Counted from the first letter of the stretch, positions 26,490 through 37,433 are shown. The stretch: DNA of 64,000 bases from Oceanicoccus sp. (GCF_029238675.1 NZ_JAQWFR010000005.1:1-64000), one strand, 5' to 3'. Made by a program: numbers and translations. The notes: generated by a model from the sequence alone, not told the origin.

Positions 26490-29159
26490 TTAAAAACTTC
26501 TGCCCAAAGAGAATTGGAAGGCTTCGGTTTCATCATCTTCAGTGTCGTTAAAGGGCTTGGCATAACTAAAGGTTAATGGACCAAAACCAGTAATCCAACT
26601 TAAACCAACACCAAAGGAATAACGCAATTCATCCAGGTCCGCTTTATAACAATTGGCTTGTGATTCACCACATTGCGTACTGAATACATTACCAAAATCA
26701 ACAAAGAAAGCGGTACGGACCGAGCGCTGGTCTTTGATAAAGGGCAATGGGAATAATAATTCCACGCCACCTTCAATCAAGACATTGCCACCGAAGGGAT
26801 CTGGGTCGTTTTCATAGGGGTTAGTAAATATTTTCTGGTCGCCATTGGCATCGTCAACCACCACATAAGACAGCTTATTATCCAGAACCAGGTCACCTAC
26901 ATTTATACCACTCTGGTCACAGATACCACTAGTAACCGTTTCACATCCATCATCACCTTCTTGAATAGCCACTCTTGCTCTATCCGTTTGGTAGATTTGT
27001 GCTGGCGTGCTCCGTGGCCCCAGGGTATTACTCTTAAAGCCTCGCACCGAACCAAAACCACCGGAATAGAAGTGGTTAAAGAAAGGGAGTTCATCATCAC
27101 CAATACCATCACCATAACCTAACTCAGTACGTAAACGTAAAGTCCAGCTGCGGCTAATGGGGAAGAATATCTGGCCGTTATAGACCAACTTATAGTATTC
27201 CAGGTCACTACCGGGAACAGTCAACTCAAGGGATAAACTTTGCGATGCACCCCGTGTTGCCATACGACCACGGTTAAGGGTCGACTGGGTCCAACTGGTG
27301 GTGATGGTAAAGTTGTCAAAGGTATCGCCACTCTCATCCAAAAAACCGGTCACGGATGGCGGCGACAAGATACTTTCAAAACCATCGATAACATTGCCAT
27401 TATCGTCAATAAAACGAATGGGCACTTCTTCAACGTTAGAGTCGGCTTCAAACTCGTAATAATCTCTATACCAATCTTCATCAGCAACATTCACTACATC
27501 AAGCAAACGTGGGCTGGCAATAATTTCCTGTACTGCACCAAAGCCCGCTTTGATTTCAGTATTACTATAACCCAAACTAAAACCTAAACGCTCGGTTTCT
27601 TTAATCGGGTAACCAAAGTTTAAGCTACTACCGAAAGTATTAGTGGTATAACGGGAAACGTTAATCTTATCGAGGTCCGCTTCACGATAGAACACCGAGA
27701 AACCACGGCTAACACCATCTTTGGTGTAATAGGGGTTAACAAAACTAAAACGGATATTGGTTAAGTAATCACTTTTGTTTAAGCCGATACCAATCTGCTT
27801 ACCGGTACCCAGAAAGTTGTCCTGTTGAATATTAGCCCCTAACAAAATACCACTATCCTGCGAGAAACCGACACTGGCGCCGATGCTACCCGAGGATTGT
27901 TCTTCAACGCTGTACAGCAGATTGATTAAATCATCACTGCCGGGAACTTCCTGAGTATCAATCGAAGCTTGTTTAAAGTAACCCAAACGCTCCAAACGAA
28001 TACGTGATTGCTCAATACTGGCAGAAGAAGCTGGCGCACTTTCCATCTGGCGCATTTCACGGCGCAATACTTCATCGGCGGTACGGGTATTACCTTCAAA
28101 ATTAATGCGGTTAACGTAGGTGCGCTTACCCGGGTCGATAAAGAATTTAATCGCCACCGTTTTATCTTCGTCGTTGATATCGGGGATGCCTTCAACTTTG
28201 GCGAAGTTATAACCCTCATTACCCAAACGCTTGGTTAGCCATTCTTCTGTGCTGGTCACGGCCGACTGGGAAAAGGTCTGGCCGTTCTTGATCAGGATAT
28301 AAGGTGTCAATTGCGCTTCGGGGAGGACGATATCACCGGACAAATCGACATCGCCGACTTCATACTTGTCACCTTCGATAATATTGACGGTGATATACAC
28401 CGCTTCACGGTCAGGCGTTACCGACACCTGTGAGGAGTCGATGCTGAATTTAATATAGCCTCGGTCGAGGTAGTAAGACCTCAGGGTATTTAAATCACCA
28501 GAGAGTTTTTCTTTAGCGTATTTATCATTACTGGTAATCCAGGATAACCAGCCAGTGGATCTAAGTTCAAATAAATCCATCAGGTCTTCATCGCTATACA
28601 CAGCGTTACCAACGATATTAATATGCTGGATCGAGGCGGTAGTGCCTTCATCAATATCGATATTCACTCCCACACGGTTACGAGGTAGCGAGGTTACATC
28701 GGTTTCAATACCGGCATCGTAACGACCCTGCGATACATATTGCCGGGTCAGTTCCATTTTCATACCTTCAAGGGTGGAACGCTTAAAGACTTTGCCCTCT
28801 GAAAGACCTGCGCCTTTTAGTCCCTCTAACAGGGATTCAGTATCAATAGCCTTGTTACCCTCGATATTGATCTCGCTAATGGAGGGACGCTCTTCTACCG
28901 TCACCACCAGAATGCTGCCATCACGGGCAATATAGATATTGTCGAAATTACCGGTACGGAAAAGGGTACGAATGCTGTTGCGAATTGTGCCAGCATCAAT
29001 AGTGTCGCCCACATTGATGGGCAGGGAGGCAAAGATACTACCGGCAGAGATCCTCTGAAGACCTTCAACCCGTATATCTGATACAACAAAAGATTCGTTA
29101 GCTCGTGCAGAAACAGCACTTAAGGCAACAAACAACAACAACAGGAAATAACGTTTCAT
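26490..29159 (-). CDS. bamA: outer membrane protein assembly factor BamA
   Basis: An 889-residue Omp85 protein with signal peptide (MKRYFLLLLFVALSAVSARA), five POTRA repeats up to about residue 420 and a 16-strand barrel ending in the Phe-terminated FQFSLGRSF. The conserved loop-6 motif is in FGSVRGFKSNTLGPRS. It is about 80 residues longer than the E. coli protein; the extra length lies in predicted surface loops, including a cysteine-containing insert (DDGCETVTSGICDQ) and another around residues 530-580. It is the essential insertase for outer membrane proteins. Confidence 0.97.
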   Translation of the reverse strand: MKRYFLLLLFVALSAVSARANESFVVSDIRVEGLQRISAGSIFASLPINVGDTIDAGTIRNSIRTLFRTGNFDNIYIARDGSILVVTVEERPSISEINIEGNKAIDTESLLEGLKGAGLSEGKVFKRSTLEGMKMELTRQYVSQGRYDAGIETDVTSLPRNRVGVNIDIDEGTTASIQHINIVGNAVYSDEDLMDLFELRSTGWLSWITSNDKYAKEKLSGDLNTLRSYYLDRGYIKFSIDSSQVSVTPDREAVYITVNIIEGDKYEVGDVDLSGDIVLPEAQLTPYILIKNGQTFSQSAVTSTEEWLTKRLGNEGYNFAKVEGIPDINDEDKTVAIKFFIDPGKRTYVNRINFEGNTRTADEVLRREMRQMESAPASSASIEQSRIRLERLGYFKQASIDTQEVPGSDDLINLLYSVEEQSSGSIGASVGFSQDSGILLGANIQQDNFLGTGKQIGIGLNKSDYLTNIRFSFVNPYYTKDGVSRGFSVFYREADLDKINVSRYTTNTFGSSLNFGYPIKETERLGFSLGYSNTEIKAGFGAVQEIIASPRLLDVVNVADEDWYRDYYEFEADSNVEEVPIRFIDDNGNVIDGFESILSPPSVTGFLDESGDTFDNFTITTSWTQSTLNRGRMATRGASQSLSLELTVPGSDLEYYKLVYNGQIFFPISRSWTLRLRTELGYGDGIGDDELPFFNHFYSGGFGSVRGFKSNTLGPRSTPAQIYQTDRARVAIQEGDDGCETVTSGICDQSGINVGDLVLDNKLSYVVVDDANGDQKIFTNPYENDPDPFGGNVLIEGGVELLFPLPFIKDQRSVRTAFFVDFGNVFSTQCGESQANCYKADLDELRYSFGVGLSWITGFGPLTFSYAKPFNDTEDDETEAFQFSLGRSF

Positions 29160-29417
29160 CTAAGGTTTTACACCAAAATATTTTTATAGGCCCAATTCAG
29201 GCTAAATGCTCATTGTCCGCACCGCAGTATCGGTGCGATAAAGGCAAACGGCATACTCAATTTTATTTCCCGTAACGGCCTCTATCGCTCGTACACATTA
29301 AGAACGAAGGCTCTTATGTCATTTTTCAAACGCGCCATTATAAACGACATTACGGCTAAGTGTGAGCCTCAAAGACGTTTCAATAGGCTATTTTTATCAC
29401 TTAATTTATGAGCCGAT

Positions 29418-30773
29418 TTATAGTCGTGAGATATCGTTATAAATCGCTAAAATCATCACACCCACAATAATAAACAGGCCCAACTGGTAACCCAACATCT
29501 GGATCCGCAGGGAGACTTCTTTGCCCGTGATCATCTCAACCAAAAAGTACAAAATATGACCACCATCCAATACCGGAATGGGCAGTAAATTAAGCACCCC
29601 CAAACTGATACTTAACAGCGCCAGAAAGCCTAAATAGGCTTCAAGGCCCGAATTAGCTGAGGCGGAGGCCACTTTAGCAATCGTTATCGGCCCACTCAAG
29701 TTTTTCGGGGAGATAAGTCCCATTAGCATCTTTTTAATGGATTCCAGCGTAAAAACACTCATTGACCAAGTACGATCGAGGGCCTGGCCAACCGCACCTA
29801 ACACGCCGTAACTAAAGCTGCGCTTCATCTCTTCCGGCCATTTGGGCCACTGCACACTGACACCAACCTGCCCGTAAGCTTCGTTGTTTTCATCGTATTT
29901 TGTGGCAGGGGTCAACAGGGTAGAAAATAACGCCCCTTCTCGCTCATATTCAATACTCATTGTCTGCCCCGGACGAGCACGAACATAGTCAACCCACTCG
30001 GACCAATCAGCAATAGCTGTTGCGTCTACGGCCAGAACTTTATCACCGGCTTGTAGGCCTGCTGTTTCAGCGGGACTATCAGCAATTACCTGGTCAACAA
30101 TAGCTAGTACAGGGGGACGATATAATTCGATGCCGAGACCACCAATTAGGTCTACAGCGTCATCACCCGCCAACCATTCATCGAGCTGGGCAGTAGACTC
30201 ATAGGTTAAATCAGACTCGGGATACTTAGCGGAAAAGGTAATCGGGCCACTTTCACCGATACGCTGCAATAGGCGCAGATGCAAAGCCTCCATAGTCGGG
30301 GTCGCTTCACCATCCACTGCTACAATCTGCTGGCCAGGTTCGAGGCTAGCTTGCTCGGCAATAGAGCCAGGCTCAATACTGCCAACCACAGGGATAACGC
30401 CAGTAACACCCCCCACAAAAACACACCAATAGACAAAAATAGCCAGAATAAAGTTGGCTAAAGGCCCCGCCGCCACGGTGGCAAGACGCTGCCCAACGGG
30501 CTTGCGGTTAAAGGCGTAAGGTAAATCTTCCGGCGCCACATCACCTTCACGTTCATCCACCATTTTGACATAACCACCCAGGGGGATGGCGGCAATCACA
30601 AACTCGGTGCCCTGCTTGTCATGCCAGCGATATAAGGCCTTGCCAAAGCCCACTGAAAAACGGATAACCTTAATGCCACAGCGGCGAGCTACCCAAAAAT
30701 GACCATACTCATGGATGGTTACCAGGATGGCGAGGGTTGCAACAGTAATCAGTATTGTTTGTAATAATTCCAT
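29418..30773 (-). CDS. rseP: RIP metalloprotease RseP
   Basis: A 451-residue inner membrane site-2 protease that cleaves anti-sigma factors such as RseA. The zinc motif HEYGH is in the first transmembrane segment (TIHEYGHFWVARRCG), two tandem PDZ domains occupy about residues 120-290, and the third metal ligand motif is PVLDGGHILYF in a C-terminal transmembrane segment. It lies between dxr and bamA in the conserved envelope cluster. Confidence 0.96.
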   Translation of the reverse strand: MELLQTILITVATLAILVTIHEYGHFWVARRCGIKVIRFSVGFGKALYRWHDKQGTEFVIAAIPLGGYVKMVDEREGDVAPEDLPYAFNRKPVGQRLATVAAGPLANFILAIFVYWCVFVGGVTGVIPVVGSIEPGSIAEQASLEPGQQIVAVDGEATPTMEALHLRLLQRIGESGPITFSAKYPESDLTYESTAQLDEWLAGDDAVDLIGGLGIELYRPPVLAIVDQVIADSPAETAGLQAGDKVLAVDATAIADWSEWVDYVRARPGQTMSIEYEREGALFSTLLTPATKYDENNEAYGQVGVSVQWPKWPEEMKRSFSYGVLGAVGQALDRTWSMSVFTLESIKKMLMGLISPKNLSGPITIAKVASASANSGLEAYLGFLALLSISLGVLNLLPIPVLDGGHILYFLVEMITGKEVSLRIQMLGYQLGLFIIVGVMILAIYNDISRL

Positions 30774-30813
30774 AGCTTCAACTGGCCTTGTGGGCCCTTT
30801 TACCTTCTATCAA

Positions 30814-32019
30814 TCATGTTCTATCAATATGTTCATTCGCCATCTGGCGAGCCACAAGATCCTGCTCTTGGACAACCGCCAGTGTCGAGGGTTCAACCAA
30901 GGGCATAGTAGTTAATACGTGTTCAATAATAACAGGGATATCGGTAAAGCAAACCCGCCCATCCAGAAAGGCCTGGACAGCTATTTCATTGGCCGCATTG
31001 AGTACCACCATAGCGGTAGCACCGGTTTTGACCGCCTCTGTGGCTAGCCGTAAGCAGGGGAAACGCTGGTAGTCCGGGGCTTCAAAATCCAGCTGCGCCG
31101 TGGCAATAATATCCAGGCTGGGCACACCAGAGGCAATACGCTCAGGAAAAGCCAAAGCATGGGCAATGGGTGTGCGCATATCGGGGTTACCCAATTGGGC
31201 CAACACCGAGCCATCATCGTATTCCACCATGGAATGGATCACGCTCTGTGGGTGGACCACAATATCAATATGTTCAGGGCCAGTATCAAATAACCAGCAG
31301 GCCTCTATTAGCTCCAGACCCTTATTCATCATGCTGGCTGAATCGACAGAAATCTTGCGTCCCATATCCCAGTTAGGATGGGCGCAGGCTTGATCCGCTG
31401 TCATCGCCGATAATTGATCCAGTGGCGTCTGGCGAAAGGGACCACCGGAACCGGTCAACAGAATTTTCCGCACACCTTCCGCGGCCAGGCCAAGACCCTC
31501 ACCAGACTGGTATCGAGCTGGCATACACTGGAAGATAGCATTGTGTTCGCTATCAATCGGCAGCAAGGTAGCGCCACTGTGCTTAACCGCCTGCATCATT
31601 AAATCGCCAGCCATCACCAGCGACTCTTTATTGGCCAGCAGAACTTTTTTACCCGCTTCCACCGCAGCCATGGTTGGCGCCAAACCGGCACCACCAACAA
31701 TAGCAGCCATCACACTATCCACTGCCTCTGCGCCAGCCACATCCAGCAAACCCTGCTCACCCGCCAGCACTTCGGTATCGGTAAGGCCCCCGGCCTTAAG
31801 TTGTGCTGACAACTGCTCAGCGGATTGCTCATCACGCATCACTGCATAGCGGGGTTGGTGGGCTTTGATCTGGGGAAGGATTAAATCAACACGACTGTTA
31901 GCCGTCAGGGCATAAACACGGTAACGGTCAGGGTGGCGGGCCACCACATCCAGGGTACTGACACCTATCGAACCGGTAGAACCCAAGACAGTAATCAATT
32001 GTAACGACTCACCACTCAT
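30814..32019 (-). CDS. dxr: 1-deoxy-D-xylulose-5-phosphate reductoisomerase
   Basis: A 401-residue NADPH enzyme for the second step of the MEP isoprenoid pathway. The nucleotide-binding motif [16 protein letters not shown] is at the N-terminus; [28 protein letters not shown] and [11 protein letters not shown] are catalytic-domain signatures. It follows cdsA by six bases and precedes rseP, an order typical of gammaproteobacteria. Confidence 0.97.
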   Translation of the reverse strand: MSGESLQLITVLGSTGSIGVSTLDVVARHPDRYRVYALTANSRVDLILPQIKAHQPRYAVMRDEQSAEQLSAQLKAGGLTDTEVLAGEQGLLDVAGAEAVDSVMAAIVGGAGLAPTMAAVEAGKKVLLANKESLVMAGDLMMQAVKHSGATLLPIDSEHNAIFQCMPARYQSGEGLGLAAEGVRKILLTGSGGPFRQTPLDQLSAMTADQACAHPNWDMGRKISVDSASMMNKGLELIEACWLFDTGPEHIDIVVHPQSVIHSMVEYDDGSVLAQLGNPDMRTPIAHALAFPERIASGVPSLDIIATAQLDFEAPDYQRFPCLRLATEAVKTGATAMVVLNAANEIAVQAFLDGRVCFTDIPVIIEHVLTTMPLVEPSTLAVVQEQDLVARQMANEHIDRT

Positions 32020-32025
32020 ACCGTC

Positions 32026-32859
32026 TTACCAACCTGCCAACAATAAACTTAATGCAAATACCGGCGATGCTGCGGTCATACTATCCAGGCGGTCCATCAT
32101 GCCACCATGCCCCGGCAGGATATGGCCACTATCTTTAACACCCTGCTGGCGCTTAATCATACTTTCTAACAAATCACCTAGTACCGAAGCCAGTGAGGTA
32201 ACTACAGCCACCACCAAAACGGCCAGCAAATTATGCTCAGCAGCGTCAAATAACAACCATAACAAAGCCACCAAACAGGTACTGGCAGTAAGACCGCCCC
32301 AGAAACCCACCCAGGATTTGCCAGGGCTGACACTGGGAGCCAGCTTAGCCTTACCCCATCTTAAGCCGGTGAAGTAAGCCCCAATATCAGCGGCGGCCAC
32401 CATCGCAATCAGCAGGAATAACAAAGCGATACCGTGGTCGTGAATACGCAAATAAACCAGCGCCAACCAGGCTGGCACCAGAGTTAGATAACCCATCAGC
32501 ATACGCATTGGCGTTGAACGCCAAATCACTGCACTACCGGGGTAGCTGCGCACCCATAACAGGGCAATCGCCCACCAGAGGCAGCCCAGGCCAAGCAGGT
32601 CGCGAATATGCTCCCATTGAGGTTTGGCAGTTAGAATTTGTGTGTGCCATGAAGCTGCCACCAACAAGATAAGTACCGACGCGGTATATAGAAGCCTGGC
32701 AAGCCATAAACGTAAACCCGCTAAAGCACTCCACTCCCAGGCGGCAATAACAACCAGCAAGCCAATTAAACCAGCCAGGCCAAGGGGAGGTAATAAAAAT
32801 ATCCCGACGCCTATCAGTGTGATCATAAAAACGGCTGTGATTACCCGTTGCTTTAACAC
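32026..32859 (-). CDS. cdsA: phosphatidate cytidylyltransferase
   Basis: A 277-residue polytopic membrane enzyme that makes CDP-diacylglycerol from CTP and phosphatidate. At least seven hydrophobic helices are visible. The C-terminal CdsA signature reads SMIKRQQGVKDSGHILPGHG followed by GMMDRLDS. It starts two bases after uppS ends, indicating translational coupling. Confidence 0.96.
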   Translation of the reverse strand: MLKQRVITAVFMITLIGVGIFLLPPLGLAGLIGLLVVIAAWEWSALAGLRLWLARLLYTASVLILLVAASWHTQILTAKPQWEHIRDLLGLGCLWWAIALLWVRSYPGSAVIWRSTPMRMLMGYLTLVPAWLALVYLRIHDHGIALLFLLIAMVAAADIGAYFTGLRWGKAKLAPSVSPGKSWVGFWGGLTASTCLVALLWLLFDAAEHNLLAVLVVAVVTSLASVLGDLLESMIKRQQGVKDSGHILPGHGGMMDRLDSMTAASPVFALSLLLAGW

Positions 32860-32861
32860 GA

Positions 32862-33623
32862 TTAGTTCACCTCTCTGAGCGATTGATCATCGTCATCACG
32901 ACCACCGTAACGGCGATCACGCTGGTTATAGCTGGTTAACGCCGCATGCATATCGGCTTCACCAAAGTCGGGCCATAGGGTCTCGGTAAAAAAGAACTCG
33001 GAATAAGCCAACTGCCATAATAAAAAATTGCTAATGCGCTGCTCACCCGCAGTACGAATGCACAGGTCGGGTTTAGGAAGGTCTGCCAGGGAAATATATT
33101 GGTCCAGCAAGGTCTCGTCCACTTGTTCTGGTTCAAGGGTGCCCGCTTTAACCTGTTCTGCCAGCTGACGAGCGGCATTGGCAATATCCCACTTGCCACC
33201 GTAATCAACGGCTATTACCAAGGTCGTATCGGTGTTTTCTGCCGTTAGTTGCTCGGCATATTCCATCTGTTTAATCAGGCCATCGCTAAAACGCTGGCGG
33301 TCACCAATAAAACGCACCCGCACACCATCTTGGTTTAGCTGTTTGATTTCGCCTTTAAGATAGCTGGAAAACAAAGTCATCAAGGCTTTGACTTCCAGGC
33401 TGGGACGTTGCCAGTTTTCACTACTAAAGGCGAACAGGGTAACTATTTCTACGCCATTATCTTTAGCTGTGCGCAAAACCGTGCGCACGGTTTCCACACC
33501 GGCCTTATGACCCATAGGGGTTGACTTGCCCTGACGCTTTGCCCAGCGACCGTTACCATCCATAATGATGGCAAGATGCCGTGGGACTTCCCTGTAGGAA
33601 TACGGGCCAGATGAGTCAGACAT
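32862..33623 (-). CDS. uppS: undecaprenyl diphosphate synthase
   Basis: A 253-residue cis-prenyltransferase that makes the C55 lipid carrier for peptidoglycan and O-antigen. LAIIMDGNGRWAKRQGK holds the catalytic aspartate, GVEIVTLFAFSSENWQRP and LCIRTAGEQRISNFLLWQ are conserved; the last begins ICIRT rather than the more common LIIRTGGE-type spelling but retains the key Arg and Glu. It lies between frr and cdsA. Confidence 0.97.
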   Translation of the reverse strand: MSDSSGPYSYREVPRHLAIIMDGNGRWAKRQGKSTPMGHKAGVETVRTVLRTAKDNGVEIVTLFAFSSENWQRPSLEVKALMTLFSSYLKGEIKQLNQDGVRVRFIGDRQRFSDGLIKQMEYAEQLTAENTDTTLVIAVDYGGKWDIANAARQLAEQVKAGTLEPEQVDETLLDQYISLADLPKPDLCIRTAGEQRISNFLLWQLAYSEFFFTETLWPDFGEADMHAALTSYNQRDRRYGGRDDDDQSLREVN

Positions 33624-33687
33624 AGTGCTTAATAAACCCTTTCAACAGTACTGTATCGATGGCGATAAAATATAGACCGCAAGCCGT

Positions 33688-34245
33688 TTATATTTCCATT
33701 AAGTCGGCTTCTTTAACGGCCAGGGTTTTGTCTATCTCTGCAATAAAGCGATCGGTAATTTTCTGCACATCATCCTGCGCTTTACGCTCTTCATCTTCAG
33801 AAATTTCTTTTTCTTTTTGTAAATCTTTTAAGTCCGCCAAAATATCGCGACGGATATTACGTACAGAAACCCGGGATTGTTCAGCTTCCTGTTTGGCACG
33901 CTTGGTAAAACCTTTACGCGTCTCTTCTGTCAGCATCGGCATGGGAATGCGAATCACAGCGCCCGCTGTAGAAGGGTTCAAACCCAGGTCAGACTTCATA
34001 ATAGCCTTTTCAACATCGGGAACGATATTTTTTTCCCAGGGAACTACAGACAGCGTGCGCGCATCTTCTACATTGATTGCCGCCACTTGGCTAAGGGGCG
34101 TTTCAGAACCGTAGTAAGACACACGAATACCATCCAAAATACTGGGATGCGCACGCCCGGTTCTAATTTTATTTAAGCTAGTACCCAGAGCGACCAGGGT
34201 TTTTTCCATACGCTCTTCAGCATCTTTTTTTAAATCTTCAATCAC
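33688..34245 (-). CDS. frr: ribosome recycling factor
   Basis: A 185-residue tRNA-mimicking protein that, with EF-G, splits post-termination ribosomes. [40 protein letters not shown] and [18 protein letters not shown] are family landmarks, and length is exact for the family. It is encoded after pyrH in the standard translation operon. Confidence 0.97.
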   Translation of the reverse strand: MIEDLKKDAEERMEKTLVALGTSLNKIRTGRAHPSILDGIRVSYYGSETPLSQVAAINVEDARTLSVVPWEKNIVPDVEKAIMKSDLGLNPSTAGAVIRIPMPMLTEETRKGFTKRAKQEAEQSRVSVRNIRRDILADLKDLQKEKEISEDEERKAQDDVQKITDRFIAEIDKTLAVKEADLMEI

Positions 34246-34302
34246 GGGCCGTCTCCCAACTCGCTATGTGTTTATTAATAGAATGTTTATCTAATATCGC
34301 GT

Positions 34303-35031
34303 TTATTGCTGCTCAAAAACCAGCGTGCCTTCATCACCGCCATTGACGATATTCAACAAAGCGCCCTGCTTTTCCATTTCAAAAATACGCAGCGGCATAT
34401 TGTGATCGCGACATAAAACAATCGCCGTTAGATCCATCACCTCAAGCTTCTTATCGAGTACTTCATCATAACTCAACTCATCATATTTAGTGGCTGTAGG
34501 ATCCTTCACTGGGTCAGCAGTATACACACCATCAACCTTGGTAGCCTTCAGTACGATTTCTGCATCCACTTCAATACCTCGAAGGCAGGCTGCTGAATCG
34601 GTAGTAAAGAATGGATTACCGGTGCCCGCTGAAAAAATAACTACCTCACTTCGCTCAAGGAAACGCATCGCTTTACGGCGATCATAGTGATCGACCACAC
34701 CACTCATCGGGATGGAGGACATAACACGGGAAGGTATATTGGCTCGCTCCAGGGCATCACGCATGGCCAAACCATTCATCACAGTGGCCAGCATCCCCAT
34801 ATGGTCGCCGGTAACACGGTCCAAACCGGCTTGTTGTAGCGACGCACCGCGGAATAGGTTACCGCCACCAATCACCAAACCTACCTGAATACCAATACCC
34901 ACTAGCTGGCCAATTTCCAACGCCATGCGGTCAAGTACTTTGGGGTCAATACCAAAACCCTCATCGCCCATTAAGGCCTCACCACTAAGCTTTAATAAAA
35001 TACGCTTATATTTTTTGTCGGTGCCGGGCAT
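34303..35031 (-). CDS. pyrH: UMP kinase
   Basis: A 242-residue hexameric amino-acid-kinase-fold enzyme phosphorylating UMP to [23 protein letters not shown] opens the protein; [14 protein letters not shown] and [21 protein letters not shown] are nucleotide and substrate-binding signatures. It is regulated allosterically by GTP and UTP in related bacteria. It lies downstream of an intrinsic terminator after tsf, so it probably has its own promoter or readthrough. Confidence 0.97.
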   Translation of the reverse strand: MPGTDKKYKRILLKLSGEALMGDEGFGIDPKVLDRMALEIGQLVGIGIQVGLVIGGGNLFRGASLQQAGLDRVTGDHMGMLATVMNGLAMRDALERANIPSRVMSSIPMSGVVDHYDRRKAMRFLERSEVVIFSAGTGNPFFTTDSAACLRGIEVDAEIVLKATKVDGVYTADPVKDPTATKYDELSYDEVLDKKLEVMDLTAIVLCRDHNMPLRIFEMEKQGALLNIVNGGDEGTLVFEQQ

Positions 35032-35084
35032 AAAAACTCCTTGAGCAATAGGTTATGGGTTGCGATTGTATAACAGTCAGACAG

Positions 35085-35111
35085 AAAAAAGGGGCCCTAA
35101 GGCCCCTTTTT
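35085..35111 (-). terminator. bidirectional-type terminator between tsf and pyrH
   Basis: AAAAAAGGGGCC-CTAA-GGCCCCTTTTT is a perfect stem with A and T tracts on both sides. It lies 12 bases beyond the tsf stop and would end or attenuate rpsB-tsf transcripts before pyrH. Confidence 0.85.
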
Positions 35112-35122
35112 AACAACTTCGC

Positions 35123-35986
35123 TTAGCCGTTCAATTGAGCGGCAACCTCAGCTGCGAAATCCGTCTCATCTTTTTCGATACCTTCGCCCACTTCATAGCG
35201 AACAAAGGTAACCACTTCTGCGCCGCCATCTTTAGCCAACTGGCCAACGGTCACTTCAGGGTTTTTAACAAAGGGCTGGTCCAGCAGGCTGTTCTCTTTC
35301 AAGAACTTCTGGATACGGCCAACCATCATTTTCTCAACGATATTTTCTGGCTTGCCTTCCATATCAGGCTGGGCCTTGATGATGTCTTTTTCTTTCTCAA
35401 CCGCTTCAGCAGGCATATCTTCAGCGCGAACAACCTGAGGGTTAACCGCCGCTACGTGCATAGCGATATCTTTAGCCAACTCAGCATCACCACCTTTCAG
35501 GGATACCAATACCGCGATACGGTTGTTTGAGTGAGTGTAGCTGCCTACAACGCCGTCAGATTCCAGAACTTCGCTGCGACGCACAGAAATGTTCTCGCCG
35601 ATTTTCTGTACCAGGGCTTCACGGGCAGTGCTTAAGTCACCGTCCATCAACGCTTCGATATCGGTCTGCTTGTCGGCAAACGCTTTGTCAGTCACCTGAC
35701 CAACAAAAGCTAATAAACCTTCATCACGGGCGGCAAAGTCAGTTTCGCTGTTCACCTCAATCACCAAACCATAGCTGCCATCGTCAGCTACTTTAACCGC
35801 CACAACACCTTCAGCAGCAGTACGGCCAGCTTTTTTGGCGGCCTTCATACCACTGTTTTTACGCATCTCTTCAATTGCCGCATCAATATCACCGCCGGCT
35901 TCAGTCAGTGCTTTTTTGCACTCCATCATGCCAAGACCGGTGCGGTCGCGTAGTTCTTTAACCATTTTTGCAGAAATAGCTGCCAT
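35123..35986 (-). CDS. tsf: translation elongation factor Ts
   Basis: A 287-residue nucleotide exchange factor for EF-Tu. The UBA-like N-terminus ([19 protein letters not shown]) and the EF-Tu-contacting motif [13 protein letters not shown] are present, and the dimerisation domain follows. It forms the conserved rpsB-tsf pair, with a hairpin terminator in the spacer. Confidence 0.98.
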   Translation of the reverse strand: MAAISAKMVKELRDRTGLGMMECKKALTEAGGDIDAAIEEMRKNSGMKAAKKAGRTAAEGVVAVKVADDGSYGLVIEVNSETDFAARDEGLLAFVGQVTDKAFADKQTDIEALMDGDLSTAREALVQKIGENISVRRSEVLESDGVVGSYTHSNNRIAVLVSLKGGDAELAKDIAMHVAAVNPQVVRAEDMPAEAVEKEKDIIKAQPDMEGKPENIVEKMMVGRIQKFLKENSLLDQPFVKNPEVTVGQLAKDGGAEVVTFVRYEVGEGIEKDETDFAAEVAAQLNG

Positions 35987-36053
35987 CGTCTTATTCCTCT
36001 AACACATGCGCTAAACCTTAAGGGCAAGGCGCAGAAAACTAAAAAAAGGTTTC

Positions 36054-36077
36054 AAAAAAGGGGGCTCAGCCCCCTTT
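36054..36077 (-). terminator. intrinsic terminator/attenuator between rpsB and tsf
   Basis: On the minus strand AAAGGGGGCTGAGCCCCCTTTTTT forms a GC-rich stem with a five-base loop followed by a six-T tract, starting about 20 bases after the rpsB stop. Partial termination here would lower tsf relative to rpsB, as seen in other bacteria. Confidence 0.85.
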
Positions 36078-36098
36078 AAAGCTCAAAGGCTGCTGAAC

Positions 36099-36863
36099 TT
36101 ACTCAGCGACTGGAGCTTCTGGTGCTGCTTCAGCAGCTGGAGCTTCTTCAACAAACTCGTTTTTTGGTGCAGAGCCGTCAGCAGCTTTTCCCGCTAAAAT
36201 GGCATCGGCAACGGCTGTTGCATAAAGCTTGATAGCGCGGATCGCATCATCATTACCAGGGATAACATAATCAACACCATCAGGGTTGCTGTTAGTATCC
36301 ACAATACCGATAACCGGTATACCCAGGTTGTTAGCTTCCTGGATAGCAATACGCTCCTGGTCAACATCGATAACAAACAAGGCGTCAGGTAAACCACCCA
36401 TATCCTTGATACCACCGATAGAACGCTCTAATTTTTCCATCGCACGGGTACGCATCAGGGCTTCTTTCTTGGTCAATTTGTCGAAAGTACCGTCTGACTG
36501 CTGAGTTTCAAGGTCGCGAAGACGCTTGATAGAACCGCGGATAGTTTTGTAGTTGGTTAACATGCCGCCTAACCAGCGGTGGCTAACGTATGGCTGGCTG
36601 GCACGGATGGCCTGCTCTTGCATGATTTTACCGGCGGCACGCTTGGTACCCACGAATAAAATCTTGTTTTTACCAACAGACAGCTTCTGCATAAACGCTA
36701 AAGCTTCGTTGAAGGCTGGAACAGTGTGCTCCAGATTGATGATATGGATCTTGTTACGGGCGCCGAAAATATATTCGCCCATTTTTGGATTCCAGTAGCG
36801 AGTCTGGTGACCAAAGTGGACGCCAGCTTGCAACATGTCACGCATGCTTACTTGAGTACTCAT
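36099..36863 (-). CDS. rpsB: 30S ribosomal protein S2
   Basis: A 254-residue S2 with [20 protein letters not shown] at the N-terminus and [18 protein letters not shown] and [15 protein letters not shown] in the core. The C-terminal 25 residues are an Ala/Glu-rich acidic tail. It binds late to the small subunit near the mRNA exit. It heads the translation operon, and autoregulation by S2 on its leader is known in E. coli. Confidence 0.98.
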   Translation of the reverse strand: MSTQVSMRDMLQAGVHFGHQTRYWNPKMGEYIFGARNKIHIINLEHTVPAFNEALAFMQKLSVGKNKILFVGTKRAAGKIMQEQAIRASQPYVSHRWLGGMLTNYKTIRGSIKRLRDLETQQSDGTFDKLTKKEALMRTRAMEKLERSIGGIKDMGGLPDALFVIDVDQERIAIQEANNLGIPVIGIVDTNSNPDGVDYVIPGNDDAIRAIKLYATAVADAILAGKAADGSAPKNEFVEEAPAAEAAPEAPVAE

Positions 36864-37065
36864 ATAGATACCTTTTACGGGTTAGGCCTCCATATACCCC
36901 ATCAATCAACCCCGGCTCGGATTCAAATATCCGTTGAGGGCACCCTGACCAATGTGACGGTATATGTGCGGATTTAGTTAATAGTTTTTACCCAATTTCA
37001 AGGCCGATCTGGCTGGCCCCAAATTTGAGTGCGCGCTTTATACCATAAGACCATGCTGACTTAAA
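36864..37065 (-). promoter_or_regulatory. rpsB leader and candidate promoter
   Basis: On the minus strand TTTAAG and TATAAA are 17 bases apart (-35 at 37060-37065, -10 at 37037-37042) and are followed by a GCGCGC discriminator typical of growth-rate-controlled promoters. The transcript would carry a leader of about 170 bases, matching the position of the t44/S2 leader in gammaproteobacteria. I did not verify its fold. The rest of the spacer towards map holds a repeat element and no gene. Confidence 0.5.
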
Positions 37066-37134
37066 GTTAAAGGGGGGGTTTTGTGTGAATTTGGCTGAAA
37101 TTGGGGGCACATACTAAAGAAGGCCGTACCCCCC

Positions 37135-37207
37135 ACCGTCATTCCCGCGAAGGCGGGAATCCAGTGGAACATGCAGGCTGGATTCCCGCCTACGCGGGAA
37201 TGACGGT
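37135..37207. repeat. CCGTCATTCCCGCG inverted repeat element (short form)
   Basis: ACCGTCATTCCCGCGAAGGC-GGGAATCCAG is followed after 13 bases by its near-exact inverted copy ending in GGGAATGACGGT. Each arm is itself a hairpin, making a REP-doublet-like structure. It lies between rpsB and map. The minus-strand ORF in the track over it (with the residues RHSRVGGNP) is an artefact of the repeat. Confidence 0.9.
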
Positions 37208-37433
37208 TCGTATAGGAAAAAAAGCGTAAACGAGATGTAAGAGCTGAGGTGGGCAGGTCTTTCCCACACCATCTACTAACCCGATCAAACAACAACTATA
37301 ATCCCCCCCAACCAACAAAGATAACTTTAGCTATTGCCGACACGCATGGTTTACAATAGCAAACTCGCGGCACAACCTACCGCCAAAAAATATTATTTTC
37401 CTATAATTTCAAAGAGTTAAACCAAAAAACATC

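Noticed and set aside
37038-37295. 85-aa minus-strand ORF between rpsB and map
   Set aside because: Most of it is the translation of the CCGTCATTCCCGCG inverted repeat (residues RHSRVGGNP and IPAFAGMT), not a gene.
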